Shown here one piece after another: positions 21,287-29,640 of a DNA stretch of 64,000 nt; position 1 is the first letter of the stretch; every line of letters begins with the position of its first letter. The notes under the pieces were generated by a model. That model was not told the origin of the DNA and searched no databases. It saw nothing but the letters and a program-made list of their open reading frames with translations. This stretch comes from Alphaproteobacteria bacterium. GTDB taxonomy: Bacteria > Pseudomonadota > Alphaproteobacteria > UBA3830. The position numbers and the translations under genes were made by a program. The DNA is taken from positions 186,001-250,000 of the forward strand of contig JAGCFW010000003.1 in assembly GCA_017649895.1 (NCBI GenBank). The letters are read 5' to 3'.

Positions 21287-22990
21287 TTATCTTTCAGGCA
21301 TCTGAATATCAGCTTCTGTGTCCCCTGTCAGGTCTACGGATGAGTCTGTCCATTGATTTGATTTATCAAATGAGATCTCTTCTGTATCCTCTAACGGAGT
21401 GCTTTCCGATTCGTTGTCCAATTCTTTCTTATTGGAAGAATTGTTCGGACCTTCTCGATTTTGAGTTTGTGCAGAGCTTAACACATCCTTCTCTATGACG
21501 ACTTTCTGAAAATTTTCGCTATTTTCCTTTTTCGCATTTTTATCGTAAATAGCGATCTTTTCGAAGATTTTATCAATATCTTCATTTATCGTGTTTATCT
21601 CGTCGATATTTCTTAATTTCGGGCGACGACCTTCAGTTTTCAAGGAATCTATAGCAATTTTGAAAAGATCAACGGCTTTATTAAATTGGGATATCGAATC
21701 TTTTAACAGACTTTGCTTTTCCGTCAGCGACTCTGCCGTCCTGAAGAGTTCAATATTACTTTTATATTCTTTTCCGGAATAGGAAGTTCCTCCCAACATT
21801 TTGCACATCGCCTTCTTTATGTTTAAGGCAGCTAACGCTTCGGAATCATTTTCTGATGTCGCCGAATAATGCTCTTCATCCATAGTTCGCAGAGTTTTCA
21901 ACATTTTTTCGAAGAAAATATCTTCAATAACTTTCAGCGCCAATTTTTTCACACTCTCGGAAGAAATCTTTTTCAGCTTAAACCGAACGTCCTTTAAATT
22001 ATTGTAAGAATCTAACAGATATTTCAAGGTCGCACATTTAGATTTAAAATCCCCCGTTACCTCACTATGAAGATCTTTTAAAATCTTCTCAACTATTTTA
22101 TACTGCTCCGGGTCGAGTAATTCATTCGGAATTTTTTCGACTTCTTTCAATAGGTTGTTTAAGAACTCTTTAATTTCATATCCGCCAATTTCTTCATGAA
22201 TATTTGCTATGGAATTTTTCAAATTATTGCTGATTGGAGTTTTGAAAGTATAAGTTAACACATCTTCCAACGAATCAACCTTCGATAAAAACAAAGCTTC
22301 CTGAACTTTATTTAATTCATGCTTATGTATATCGGTGAGGAAATAAACGAAAATTTCGCTGATAGAGTTATAATTTATTAAAATTTGTTCCATCGCACAA
22401 ATTTTATCATACGCCAAAGTTGAACTCGTATATTGATCCTTCGCTATCGAAATATTTCGCTTTTTTTGAATCAATTTATTATAGTCAGCATTGGACATCC
22501 TTCCTAAAGTCAATTTTTCGACATTGGACTGTATATTTCTCAAAAGATCGGTCAGATTTGTAACCCCCGGAAAAGAATTTACAAACACCTCGTCGATCTT
22601 ATTTTCCACTGATACCTCCGATGAAGTCAGATCTTTTGTCCGATTTTGTCCGATAACTGAAGGAGATTCCACGATATTATCAGAAATTACCGAAACTTGA
22701 TCAACCGGAGCGGTCTGCGTTTCAGCGGAGGTATCTTTATGTACAACGGCAGATTTCGAGTCTGTAGCTTTTACTTCATAAATTTTCCCACTTTTATCTT
22801 CTTGTGTTTCCGAACCGCTTTTTAAAAAATCCATGAGACCTAGGTTTTTCTTCGCATTTGTGAAATGCTTGCCGCCTCGTATATCAAGAATTTGTCTTTC
22901 ATTTTTCGCATTGATAGGTTGTTGTTTTTTAGCTATAGATTCAAAAACTAAAAGAGAAACAGCCAAACACAAAAACACTTTCTTCTTCAT
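21287..22990 (-). CDS. Exported coiled-coil protein of unknown function
   Basis: This 567-residue protein has a signal peptide (about residues 1-20, ending near ESIA-KK) and no domain I recognise. It is almost wholly helical and polar, rich in Lys, Glu, Ser and Asn. Central heptad-like stretches run over about 130-470. An acidic Ser/Glu/Asp-rich tail runs over the last 70 residues. The start at 22990 is preferred to an upstream in-frame ATG because GAGGAAAAGGAA precedes it. It faces RNase J tail to tail. The composition resembles secreted proteins of intracellular bacteria, but nothing in the sequence proves a role. It could equally be a periplasmic structural protein. Confidence 0.75.
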   Translation of the reverse strand: MKKKVFLCLAVSLLVFESIAKKQQPINAKNERQILDIRGGKHFTNAKKNLGLMDFLKSGSETQEDKSGKIYEVKATDSKSAVVHKDTSAETQTAPVDQVSVISDNIVESPSVIGQNRTKDLTSSEVSVENKIDEVFVNSFPGVTNLTDLLRNIQSNVEKLTLGRMSNADYNKLIQKKRNISIAKDQYTSSTLAYDKICAMEQILINYNSISEIFVYFLTDIHKHELNKVQEALFLSKVDSLEDVLTYTFKTPISNNLKNSIANIHEEIGGYEIKEFLNNLLKEVEKIPNELLDPEQYKIVEKILKDLHSEVTGDFKSKCATLKYLLDSYNNLKDVRFKLKKISSESVKKLALKVIEDIFFEKMLKTLRTMDEEHYSATSENDSEALAALNIKKAMCKMLGGTSYSGKEYKSNIELFRTAESLTEKQSLLKDSISQFNKAVDLFKIAIDSLKTEGRRPKLRNIDEINTINEDIDKIFEKIAIYDKNAKKENSENFQKVVIEKDVLSSAQTQNREGPNNSSNKKELDNESESTPLEDTEEISFDKSNQWTDSSVDLTGDTEADIQMPER

Positions 22991-23173
22991 TTCCTTTTCC
23001 TCACCTATTCTGATCAATACTATCACAAAATAATAGCTATGTCAAGTAACCTATTGATTTTCAAAGAAATTTTAACTTTTTGTTTACTTTCATTACAAAA
23101 AAGTAAATATTCCAATAGCACATAGGCACTCAACTGTAATATTATATCGGCGGTTAGTTGATATATCGTTAAG

Positions 23174-23797
23174 ATGAAGCATTTAGATAAGATGTTATTT
23201 TCTGTTTTTCGTAAATATGTTAGAAAAAATTCTATTTCGTCGATATTTTTGATGATTTTCGGAGCAATAATCTGTGTTTTCGTGGGAATCGATGATGGCG
23301 AGGCTATAGATCTGTACATTCAAAAGTTGCAGTCGCTGTCAGAACATAAAATTCACGTGAACCAAATTATGTCCATAAGAAATTTTTATCTGCATAATAA
23401 TAACAGGCATCCTCCCAAAGAGCATCGACATATGACGCGTCACGAATTCAATAAGAAAAAATCCGAATTAAAACAAAAATGGGAGGCGCAGTACAGTATG
23501 GTTTGGCCGAAGCTGACCATCACGAAAAAGGGAACCACAAAGAGTTTTGCTTTTGAGGCACACCACATAATTCCGATAAATGCCGGAGGAGTCAACCATT
23601 GGTGGAATATTACTCCGCTGAGCCCGAGAGGTCACAAATTGTTGCACAGCTCTACGGAAGAAAAAGCCTGTTTTTCTCATAATCTGCTTGAACAAAAATA
23701 TTTGAGATTTGTTTTGAAAATCGAAGGTTTGTATAAGAAAAATTTCAAAAATTACATCCCGAAGTCAAGGTTTGTTCCCGGCCAATTTTCTTTTTGA
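23174..23797 (+). CDS. Membrane-anchored HNH endonuclease-like protein
   Basis: This 207-residue protein has a hydrophobic segment at about 20-38 (signal anchor or long signal peptide) and an HNH nuclease motif at 127-158. In that motif, FEAHHIIPINAGG carries His130 and His131, Asn145 sits in WWNITPLSP, and His154 and His158 sit in GHKLLH. HNH domains cut DNA with one metal ion. Placing the domain after a membrane anchor suggests action in the periplasm or outside the cell, as in exported nucleases or toxins, rather than restriction. No immunity gene is evident next door. It lies directly left of the candidate replication origin. The family within the HNH clan is not clear. Confidence 0.75.
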   Translation: MKHLDKMLFSVFRKYVRKNSISSIFLMIFGAIICVFVGIDDGEAIDLYIQKLQSLSEHKIHVNQIMSIRNFYLHNNNRHPPKEHRHMTRHEFNKKKSELKQKWEAQYSMVWPKLTITKKGTTKSFAFEAHHIIPINAGGVNHWWNITPLSPRGHKLLHSSTEEKACFSHNLLEQKYLRFVLKIEGLYKKNFKNYIPKSRFVPGQFSF

Positions 23798-23817
23798 TAA
23801 ACTCTGTTGCTCGGACG

Positions 23818-23832
23818 TTAACCTTTTCTTAA
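23818..23832. promoter_or_regulatory. Candidate CtrA box beside DnaA boxes
   Basis: TTAACCTTTTCTTAAC is an exact TTAA-N7-TTAA site followed by C. It ends three bases before the first DnaA-like box. In Caulobacter, CtrA sites in the origin block initiation in swarmer cells. The same logic is inferred here from position alone. Confidence 0.5.
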
Positions 23833-23835
23833 CAC

Positions 23836-24136
23836 TTATCCACCGAAACTGTGGATAAAGTTGTGGATAACTCTGTGGATTATCTTATTTTTTAGTGTTT
23901 GCTCAGAGCTGCCCAAAAATTCAGCACTTTTGAAGAGCATTCGGAGACAAATTTATAACACATTGAAAAACAACAACATTTTTATGGAAAATAAAATTTT
24001 TAAATAATTCAGAGGGTTGTTTCCTCTCAAATTTACACGAATTTTTAGTTGTTTGATTTTATTGGATAATCTGTGGATAACTTTTTTGCAGATCCGTGAA
24101 TCAAAAATAAAATTAATCTGTTAAAATACATTTTAA
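23836..24136. other. Candidate chromosomal replication origin (DnaA-box cluster)
   Basis: This gene-free stretch between the HNH gene and rpe holds three perfect DnaA boxes in the TGTGGATAA orientation (23850-23858, 23862-23870, 24072-24080). It also has two one-mismatch boxes (TTATCCACC at 23836-23844, TGTGGATTA at 23874-23882). About 190 bases of AT-rich DNA (roughly 23880-24070) lie between the two groups and could be the unwinding element. It contains no reading frame or RNA gene that I can recognise. Four of the five boxes point the same way. Against it: the neighbouring genes do not switch strand across the site, and neither dnaA, hemE nor parAB is in the window. Confidence 0.6.
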
Positions 24137-24138
24137 TA

Positions 24139-24768
24139 TTACTTATCCGCCAATTCTCGAATAGCTGCCGAATAATTGTCGCTCCTGAAAATATAAGATC
24201 CCGACACACAGGACGCCGCTCCCATTTGTTCGCACGCTTTCGCGGTATCGGAATTAATTCCCCCGTCTACACAAATCTCTATATCGTCGGATATCATCTC
24301 CGCAACGTCTCGAATCTTTTCCAATTGCGAATACAAAAAGGATTGCCCCGCACGTCCCGGATTCACCGTCATTACCAAAATCACATCCACGACATCCATT
24401 ATGTATTGTATAAAATCCGGAGCTGTTGATGGAGTTAATGCGACTCCTGCCCGGCATCCGCAAGACTTGATAAAATTCAACGCAGCATGCAGATGGGCGG
24501 TAGCTTCCGCGTGTATTGTGATAATATCCGCTCCGGCCTTGGCAAAATTTTCTATGTGATTTTCAGGATTCGCCACCATCAAATGAACGTCAAAAATCTG
24601 ACTGGTAATTTCTCTGTGTGCCTTGATTATCTGAGCCCCGAAAGTAATGGAATTAACGAAATTTCCGTCCATAACATCCCAATGAATGCCATCGGCCTCC
24701 GCGAGCTCCCGCAACTCATCCCCCAAACAACAAGGATTTGCAGACAACATAGACGGATAGACTTTCAT
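24139..24768 (-). CDS. rpe: Ribulose-phosphate 3-epimerase
   Basis: A 209-residue TIM-barrel enzyme with YPSMLSANP, IHWDVMDGNFVNSITFG (metal-binding Asp), FDVHLMVANPE, ITIHAEA, MTVNPGRAGQSF and ICVDGGIN. All of these are Rpe signatures. It interconverts ribulose 5-phosphate and xylulose 5-phosphate, feeding transketolase. An in-frame ATG 39 bases upstream exists. The start at 24768 is preferred for its GGAG site and because it matches the family N-terminus. It borders the candidate origin. Confidence 0.95.
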   Translation of the reverse strand: MKVYPSMLSANPCCLGDELRELAEADGIHWDVMDGNFVNSITFGAQIIKAHREITSQIFDVHLMVANPENHIENFAKAGADIITIHAEATAHLHAALNFIKSCGCRAGVALTPSTAPDFIQYIMDVVDVILVMTVNPGRAGQSFLYSQLEKIRDVAEMISDDIEICVDGGINSDTAKACEQMGAASCVSGSYIFRSDNYSAAIRELADK

Positions 24769-24853
24769 TTCATTCTCCAACGCTTTACAATTGAAATTGT
24801 TACTCATATTCTATGAATAATCAAGCTTTGGTTCAAATTTACGAGGAGGTCAG

Positions 24854-25582
24854 ATGAAGATTGTTTCTTGGAACGCCAATTCGATAAGGGCACGATTGGA
24901 TAGTTTTGCGAAGCTGGCGGAGATTTATAATCCTGACATCATTTTACTACAGGAAACTCGCGTTGAAGATAATCAATTTCCGCGCGAAGCGATAGGAGAC
25001 CTTGGGTATAATCTTGCGACCAAAGGACAAAAAGGGCGGAACGGTGTGGCGATCTGTTCGAAATATCCGATAGAAGAAGTATATTCCGATTTTTGCGAAG
25101 AAGCTCGCTACATCGAAGCCTTCACCGGCGGAATTTTTGTCGCTTCGATTTATGTTCCCAACGGTCATGAAGTGGATTGTCCTCAGTATTATTACAAGTT
25201 GGAATTTTTAAAAAATTTGATTAATTATTTGGAGAAATTTCGCGATGAAGTTTTCATTATGGGCGGAGATTTCAATGTCGGACCTTATCCGCAAGACATC
25301 TATATAAAGGGATACGACGGCATCGCAGGAAGCCAGCGCGAAAGAGATGCGATCGCGGAAATTCGCTCCGCCGGATACAAGGATATGCTGGAAAATGGCG
25401 GATATACTTGGTGGAGCTACCGACAGCGCGGATTCAAAAAGGATAACGGATTTCGCTTAGACCAATTTTATATGAACTCGCATTCACAAAAGTTGTTCAA
25501 AGACGGAAAAGTTTTGCTCGATATCCGAACACTGGAACGCCCATCAGACCACGCCCCAATTATGTGCGAAATTGATAGATAA
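24854..25582 (+). CDS. xth: Exodeoxyribonuclease III
   Basis: A 242-residue endonuclease/exonuclease/phosphatase-fold enzyme. It has MKIVSWNANSIRAR at the start, DIILLQETRVED with the metal-binding Glu, GGDFNVGP, the RLDQFYMN segment and the terminal PSDHAPI with catalytic Asp-His. It cuts abasic sites and trims 3' ends in base-excision repair. The start has a strong GAGGAGG ribosome site. It is divergent from rpe across an 85-base gap. Confidence 0.94.
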   Translation: MKIVSWNANSIRARLDSFAKLAEIYNPDIILLQETRVEDNQFPREAIGDLGYNLATKGQKGRNGVAICSKYPIEEVYSDFCEEARYIEAFTGGIFVASIYVPNGHEVDCPQYYYKLEFLKNLINYLEKFRDEVFIMGGDFNVGPYPQDIYIKGYDGIAGSQRERDAIAEIRSAGYKDMLENGGYTWWSYRQRGFKKDNGFRLDQFYMNSHSQKLFKDGKVLLDIRTLERPSDHAPIMCEIDR

Positions 25583-25653
25583 CTTTTCAAAATATCTATT
25601 GCTTTTCACTTAAGTACGATATTATACGGTTGCTTTTTTAATAGAGGGATTTT

Positions 25654-26145
25654 ATGAAAAATTATATGTTGTTTGTTCTTATAGTAGGTTTGTATTACTT
25701 GGACAATGCCACTTCGATGGTACCAAATCAAACACGCGCAAACGCCCATTCTCAAGAGACGTATTTTACATCCAATTTCGATAACTCAGATGAGGCAGAC
25801 AAAAGAATACAGGGAAAAAAATATAAATTCGATACGGAGGGAAATGTACTAGAAGCAGCTAAAAAAGCAAATGAAAAATCTCTCAATATCTTTCAAAAAT
25901 TACTCATCGGAGGTTTTTGCGGAATTGCATACACTTTAGCAATGGATTCACGTCAAAGAAAGTTAATATCTCCAGCAATGACGGAAATTTTGTTGAGAAA
26001 CGAGCATATATCATTAAACGAAATACTATATTCAGATGAGGTTAATGGAATTACCTTTGAAGGAACAGAAAAACATTGGGCAGATTTTTCAACAAATGCA
26101 AATAATGGAAACAAAACATCATTTGCTGCGATAATGGATCTTTAG
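25654..26145 (+). CDS. Small exported protein of unknown function
   Basis: This 163-residue protein has an N-terminal signal peptide or anchor (about 1-20) and a second hydrophobic stretch (about 87-103, LLIGGFCGIAYTLAM). The segment between them is polar and Asn/Lys-rich. I recognise no domain; the C-terminal third (ITFEGTEKHW) is acidic. The ATG has an AGAGGG ribosome site. The upstream region has TTGCTT (25599-25604) and TTATAC (25622-25627) spaced by 17, a weak promoter. Codon use is AT-rich, as in the other exported unknowns here. Confidence 0.65.
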   Translation: MKNYMLFVLIVGLYYLDNATSMVPNQTRANAHSQETYFTSNFDNSDEADKRIQGKKYKFDTEGNVLEAAKKANEKSLNIFQKLLIGGFCGIAYTLAMDSRQRKLISPAMTEILLRNEHISLNEILYSDEVNGITFEGTEKHWADFSTNANNGNKTSFAAIMDL

Positions 26146-26257
26146 AAAAAAGATGCTTGCCGTATTTATCAGCCGTAGTTAAATCCTATTTTTATCTAAA
26201 TTTCTGAAAAAACCACTGGCGCGTACAGAGTTTTTTTGATATATATGTGCTTAGTGT

Positions 26258-26333
26258 TCCTCGGTAGCTCAGTTGGTAGAGCAAGTGGCTGTTAACCACT
26301 GGGTCGGCGGTTCGAGCCCGTCCCGAGGAGCCA
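26258..26333 (+). tRNA. tRNA-Asn (anticodon GTT)
   Basis: A 76-base cloverleaf. The acceptor stem TCCTCGG pairs with CCGAGGA. The D arm reads AGCTCAGTTGGTAGAGC, the anticodon GTT is at 26291-26293 in a CTGTTAA loop, the T arm has GGTTCGAGCC, and the CCA end is encoded. A T-run follows directly. Confidence 0.97.
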
Positions 26334-26377
26334 TTTTTTTATCCGAACAAAAACAACCAAAAGCAGGTGTTGACGTT

Positions 26378-26776
26378 ATGAGCATTCATCCAAAAGCAAA
26401 GCACAACATGTCTATGATCAATACCGCCGATCGTCCCTATCTGAATTGGCTAGCAAACGGGGTGAAAAAAGCAGAAGGACGAATCAACAGTCCGAAATAC
26501 AGAATGATGCAAGTCGGAGATACTATTTCGTTCTGTGACAATGAAACTGGTCAATATATCTACGGAAGGATCAACTTTAAACACGAATATAACTCTTTCG
26601 AAAAAATGTTATCAACAGAAGGCGTAAGCAATATGCTGCCATTTTTGGAAGATCACGAATTGTCCGATGGCATTGCCGTTTATAATGCCTTTCCGGGAGC
26701 TTCAAGGGTTCGAGAGTTCGGCTGCGTGGCAATCGGAATCAACGTCACGAAATTCAATTTATCAAAAACCAAATAA
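26378..26776 (+). CDS. ASCH domain protein
   Basis: A 132-residue protein fitting the ASCH fold. It has WLANGVKKAEGRI near the start (Lys and Glu of the putative ligand pocket), VGDTISFCD, a SFEKMLSTEG helix and a final FGCVAIGINV strand. ASCH domains resemble PUA domains and are thought to bind RNA or modified nucleosides; some hydrolyse N4-acetylcytidine. The frame stays open back into tRNA-Asn. The first sensible start is the ATG at 26378 with AGGTG upstream. The function here is unknown, but the tRNA next door fits a role in RNA biology. Confidence 0.75.
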   Translation: MSIHPKAKHNMSMINTADRPYLNWLANGVKKAEGRINSPKYRMMQVGDTISFCDNETGQYIYGRINFKHEYNSFEKMLSTEGVSNMLPFLEDHELSDGIAVYNAFPGASRVREFGCVAIGINVTKFNLSKTK

Positions 26777-26859
26777 CGTATTACACTCCGCAGGCAACTC
26801 TTCTATTTCTGAATAAATTATCGTAAAATTGCGGGCAGTGGAGTTGTTTCGGAAATACA

Positions 26860-28221
26860 ATGGCAAAAAACGAAAGGGTTTTCTATTGTTCAGAGTGCGG
26901 AGCCAGATATCCCAAGTGGCTCGGTCGGTGCGAGGACTGCGGTCAATGGAATACTATCGCTGAAGATGTTCCCAGCAGAGAGAAAACCATCTTCGGAAAG
27001 GATCACATCGAATTCCAAGGGCTATCCGCTGAGGGAAAATCTACCCGAAGAATAAAAAGTGGATTGGCGGAATTCGACAGAGTTTTGGGAGGTGGCGCCG
27101 TTCCCGGATCTGTTGTGTTAATCGGAGGAGAACCAGGCATCGGGAAATCTACAATACTTTTGCAAATCTTGGCGGCGTTTTCCGAAAAACATCGCTGCGT
27201 TTACATCTCCGGAGAAGAGTCCGCCGAGCAAATTTGCCTCAGAGCCGAGCGTTTGGGCCTTTCGTCATCAAATGTAAAACTGGCCTGCGAAACTAACGTG
27301 GATGTTATCATCTCTTCGGTCGGAAGTGACACGGATTTTTTGGTAATCGATTCCATACAAACATTATGCTGCAAAAGTATTGATTCAATCCCCGGTACAG
27401 TGAACCAACTGCGTACCTGCGCATACGCATTAATCAATTTCGCAAAAACAACAAGTACGACAGTTTTCCTTGTCGGGCATGTGACCAAGGACGGCGTAAT
27501 CGCCGGACCAAAAATCTTGGAGCATATGGTCGACTGCGTTTTATACTTTGAGGGAGAAAAAGGGAATTCCTGCCGCATTTTGAGAACGGTAAAAAACAGA
27601 TACGGTTCCTGCGACGAACTCGGAATTTTCGAAATGAGTCAGTCGGGATTAGTAAACATCGAAAATCCTTCCTCTTTGTTCTTGACTTCAAGATCCGATA
27701 ATGTGCCCGGCACCGTGACATTCGCCGGCATGGAAGGCACTCGCCCTATGTTAGTGGAGGTGCAATCCCTGGTATCAAAAAGTTATCTTACATCTCCTCG
27801 TCGGACAGTGATTGGATGGGATATAAATCGTCTGTTTATGATATTGGCGGTGCTGGAATCCAAAACAAAAATATCTTTTTCAGATAGAGACGTTTACCTC
27901 AGCATTGTCGGTGGACTGAAAATTTCCGAACCAGCATGCGACCTCGCCGTTGCATTGAGTCTGTTATCATCAAGAAAAAACATTGTAATTCCAAACGGAA
28001 TCTGCTCCATCGGAGAAATAGGATTAACGGGAGAAATCAGATCCGTTCCGAAGTGCGTGGAAAGAGTAAAAGAATCTTCGAAATTGGGATTCAGACACAT
28101 TATTCTTCCGGGGTTATCGAACATAGATGGAAAAGATTTTCCCGAAGTAAAATTCAAAAGAGTGAATACAATAATTGATTTGGTCGCTTTCTTGGGAGAG
28201 GAAATGAGGAATGACGAGTAG
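26860..28221 (+). CDS. radA: DNA repair protein RadA
   Basis: RadA of 453 residues has an N-terminal C4 zinc finger (YCSECGARYPKWLGRCEDCGQW, Cys pairs at about 9/12 and 24/27). A RecA-like core has GGEPGIGKST (about 88-97) and the RadA-specific KNRYGS. A Lon-protease-like C-terminal domain completes it. It is a DnaB-type helicase that drives branch migration of recombination intermediates. It overlaps the next gene by 11 bases. Confidence 0.96.
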   Translation: MAKNERVFYCSECGARYPKWLGRCEDCGQWNTIAEDVPSREKTIFGKDHIEFQGLSAEGKSTRRIKSGLAEFDRVLGGGAVPGSVVLIGGEPGIGKSTILLQILAAFSEKHRCVYISGEESAEQICLRAERLGLSSSNVKLACETNVDVIISSVGSDTDFLVIDSIQTLCCKSIDSIPGTVNQLRTCAYALINFAKTTSTTVFLVGHVTKDGVIAGPKILEHMVDCVLYFEGEKGNSCRILRTVKNRYGSCDELGIFEMSQSGLVNIENPSSLFLTSRSDNVPGTVTFAGMEGTRPMLVEVQSLVSKSYLTSPRRTVIGWDINRLFMILAVLESKTKISFSDRDVYLSIVGGLKISEPACDLAVALSLLSSRKNIVIPNGICSIGEIGLTGEIRSVPKCVERVKESSKLGFRHIILPGLSNIDGKDFPEVKFKRVNTIIDLVAFLGEEMRNDE

Positions 28222-29074
28222 TTTTTTCAATCCGCTGGATTATTTCTATATATCGTTGGTATTGATTTCGTGTTTGGTCGGAATTTTCAGGGGATTTGTT
28301 AAAGATTTCTTCAGCACCTGCTCTTGGCTGGGAAGCGGATTCATTACAACATTTACATTTCCGTATTTCGCCGAATATATCCAAAAAAATGAGATAATAC
28401 TCGATCCCACCTACGCACAAATAGTCGCGGGAATTTTTTCCTTCAGCGTGATTTGGATCACCCTGCGAATGATAATCAATATTGTATCCCATACCGTAAA
28501 AAGCTCCATGCTTTCCGATTTGGACAGGGCCTTCGGAGCTCTTTACGGATTCGTTCGAGGATTTGTGATTCTTATCACCATTTGCATTTTCGCAATTATG
28601 TTTGATATGCTCGACATGAAGCGCGAGTCTATTGCGAATTCCAAAATAACCCCAATCTTAATCGACGTGACGGATTATCTTCTGCCTCACATAATAAGTG
28701 CGCAGAAATCCGATCGTAAATTCCCCCTGTATCAAAGCAACAAAAACATACTTTTTCCAGGGAACAGCGTACAACAGGCGAAACACCTTTCCAAAGGACA
28801 AATACACAAAAGTATAGAAATCTCGCAAAAACAAACAGAAGAGAGCAAAAGTTATCTCACCGATTTGATATCAAAATTTTTCGATAAAGAAAATACTTCA
28901 ACAGAAACGTCGCAGTCGCATCAATCACGAAACCCTACGAAAATCAAAAACAAGGAATATAACGTACAATTCAGCGAAGTGGATTTAATAAAAGCCAGAG
29001 CTAAGAGAAAAGCTCAAAAAAAAGCCGAGAGAATCCGAAGAGATCTCATGAAAAGTCTTGACAATAAGCCGTGA
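28211..29074 (+). CDS. cvpA: CvpA family membrane protein with long charged tail
   Basis: Four hydrophobic segments in the first 165 residues, with NPLDYFYISLVLISCLVGIFRG at the start and GRALGALYGFVRG-like DRAFGALYGFVRGF in the middle, identify the CvpA/colicin V production family. The family is typically about 165-200 residues. Here a hydrophilic extension of about 120 residues (about 168-287) ends in a Lys/Arg-rich helix (KARAKRKAQKKAERIRRD). It starts inside radA, so it is coupled. CvpA is linked to envelope stress and purine-linked phenotypes in other bacteria; the mechanism is unsettled. Confidence 0.82.
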   Translation: MTSSFFNPLDYFYISLVLISCLVGIFRGFVKDFFSTCSWLGSGFITTFTFPYFAEYIQKNEIILDPTYAQIVAGIFSFSVIWITLRMIINIVSHTVKSSMLSDLDRAFGALYGFVRGFVILITICIFAIMFDMLDMKRESIANSKITPILIDVTDYLLPHIISAQKSDRKFPLYQSNKNILFPGNSVQQAKHLSKGQIHKSIEISQKQTEESKSYLTDLISKFFDKENTSTETSQSHQSRNPTKIKNKEYNVQFSEVDLIKARAKRKAQKKAERIRRDLMKSLDNKP

Positions 29075-29099
29075 TAATGGTTTTCTATGTCTGAAGTTC

Positions 29100-29193
29100 G
29101 GAGAGATGGCCGAGAGGCTGAAGGCAACGGTTTGCTAAACCGTCATACGTTTGTAAAGGCGTATCGGGGGTTCGAATCCCCCTCTCTCCGCCA
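29100..29193 (+). tRNA. tRNA-Ser (anticodon GCT)
   Basis: A 94-base class II tRNA. The acceptor GGAGAGA pairs with TCTCTCC. The anticodon loop TTGCTAA holds GCT, the long variable arm is CATACG...CGTATCG, the T arm has GGTTCGAATCC, and CCA is encoded. It lies 9 bases before a second tRNA-Ser. Confidence 0.97.
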
Positions 29194-29202
29194 GTCGAAT
29201 GC

Positions 29203-29292
29203 GGAAAGGTGGCCGAGTGGTTGAAGGCGCACCCCTGGAAAGGGTGTATGCGGGGAACCGTATCGAGAGTTCGAATCTCTCTCTTTCCGCCA
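29203..29292 (+). tRNA. tRNA-Ser (anticodon GGA)
   Basis: A 90-base class II tRNA. The acceptor GGAAAGG pairs with TCTTTCC (one G-T pair). The anticodon loop CTGGAAA holds GGA, a long variable arm is present, the T arm has AGTTCGAATCT, and CCA is encoded. It is probably in one transcript with the preceding tRNA-Ser. Confidence 0.97.
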
Positions 29293-29406
29293 ATTTTATA
29301 TTTCTACTCTCAAATCGGTAATTGATCTAAAAATAATAGCGGGGGAAAACCGAAGATCCTCGAAATTTTTCTACTTTTGTGATTCGATAAAACGTTGAAA
29401 CTTCAA

Positions 29407-29483
29407 TGGTGCGCCCCGTAGGATTCGAACCTACGACCTGCGGCTTAGAAGGCCGACGCTCTATCCAGCTGAGCTAGGGACGC
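29407..29483 (-). tRNA. tRNA-Arg (anticodon TCT)
   Basis: A 77-base minus-strand cloverleaf. The acceptor GCGTCCC pairs with GGGGCGC (one T-G pair). The anticodon loop CTTCTAA holds TCT, the T arm has GGTTCGAATCC, and CCA is encoded. It reads AGA/AGG codons, which are frequent in this AT-rich genome. Confidence 0.97.
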
Positions 29484-29640
29484 ACATTTCGCAGAGATAT
29501 TAATACTAGATAGATCGGCTGATATCAAGAGGTTTTCCGGAATTTCGCGAAAAAATCTGACGCATTGCAAAACAATCTTTGCGGAAATCAACGACAGTCG
29601 AAAACCCATATATCTTATCATTTACCAGCTCGTTATTTTT

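Noticed and set aside
23072-23086. A near match to the CtrA consensus (TTAA-N7-TTTA) upstream of the exported coiled-coil gene
   Set aside because: One half site is imperfect, and such 7-of-8 matches are frequent in this base composition.
24113-24136. AT-only inverted repeat (TTAAAAT and ATTTTAA around GT) downstream of rpe as a terminator
   Set aside because: A stem without G or C is too weak to call a terminator. It is better seen as part of the AT-rich candidate origin region.
26273-26377. Extension of the ASCH reading frame upstream into tRNA-Asn
   Set aside because: The frame is open by chance through the tRNA. Family similarity starts after the ATG at 26378, which has a ribosome site.
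29293-29406. The space between tRNA-Ser and tRNA-Arg as a possible small RNA gene
   Set aside because: No hairpin-plus-T terminator, conserved promoter or cloverleaf was seen in it.
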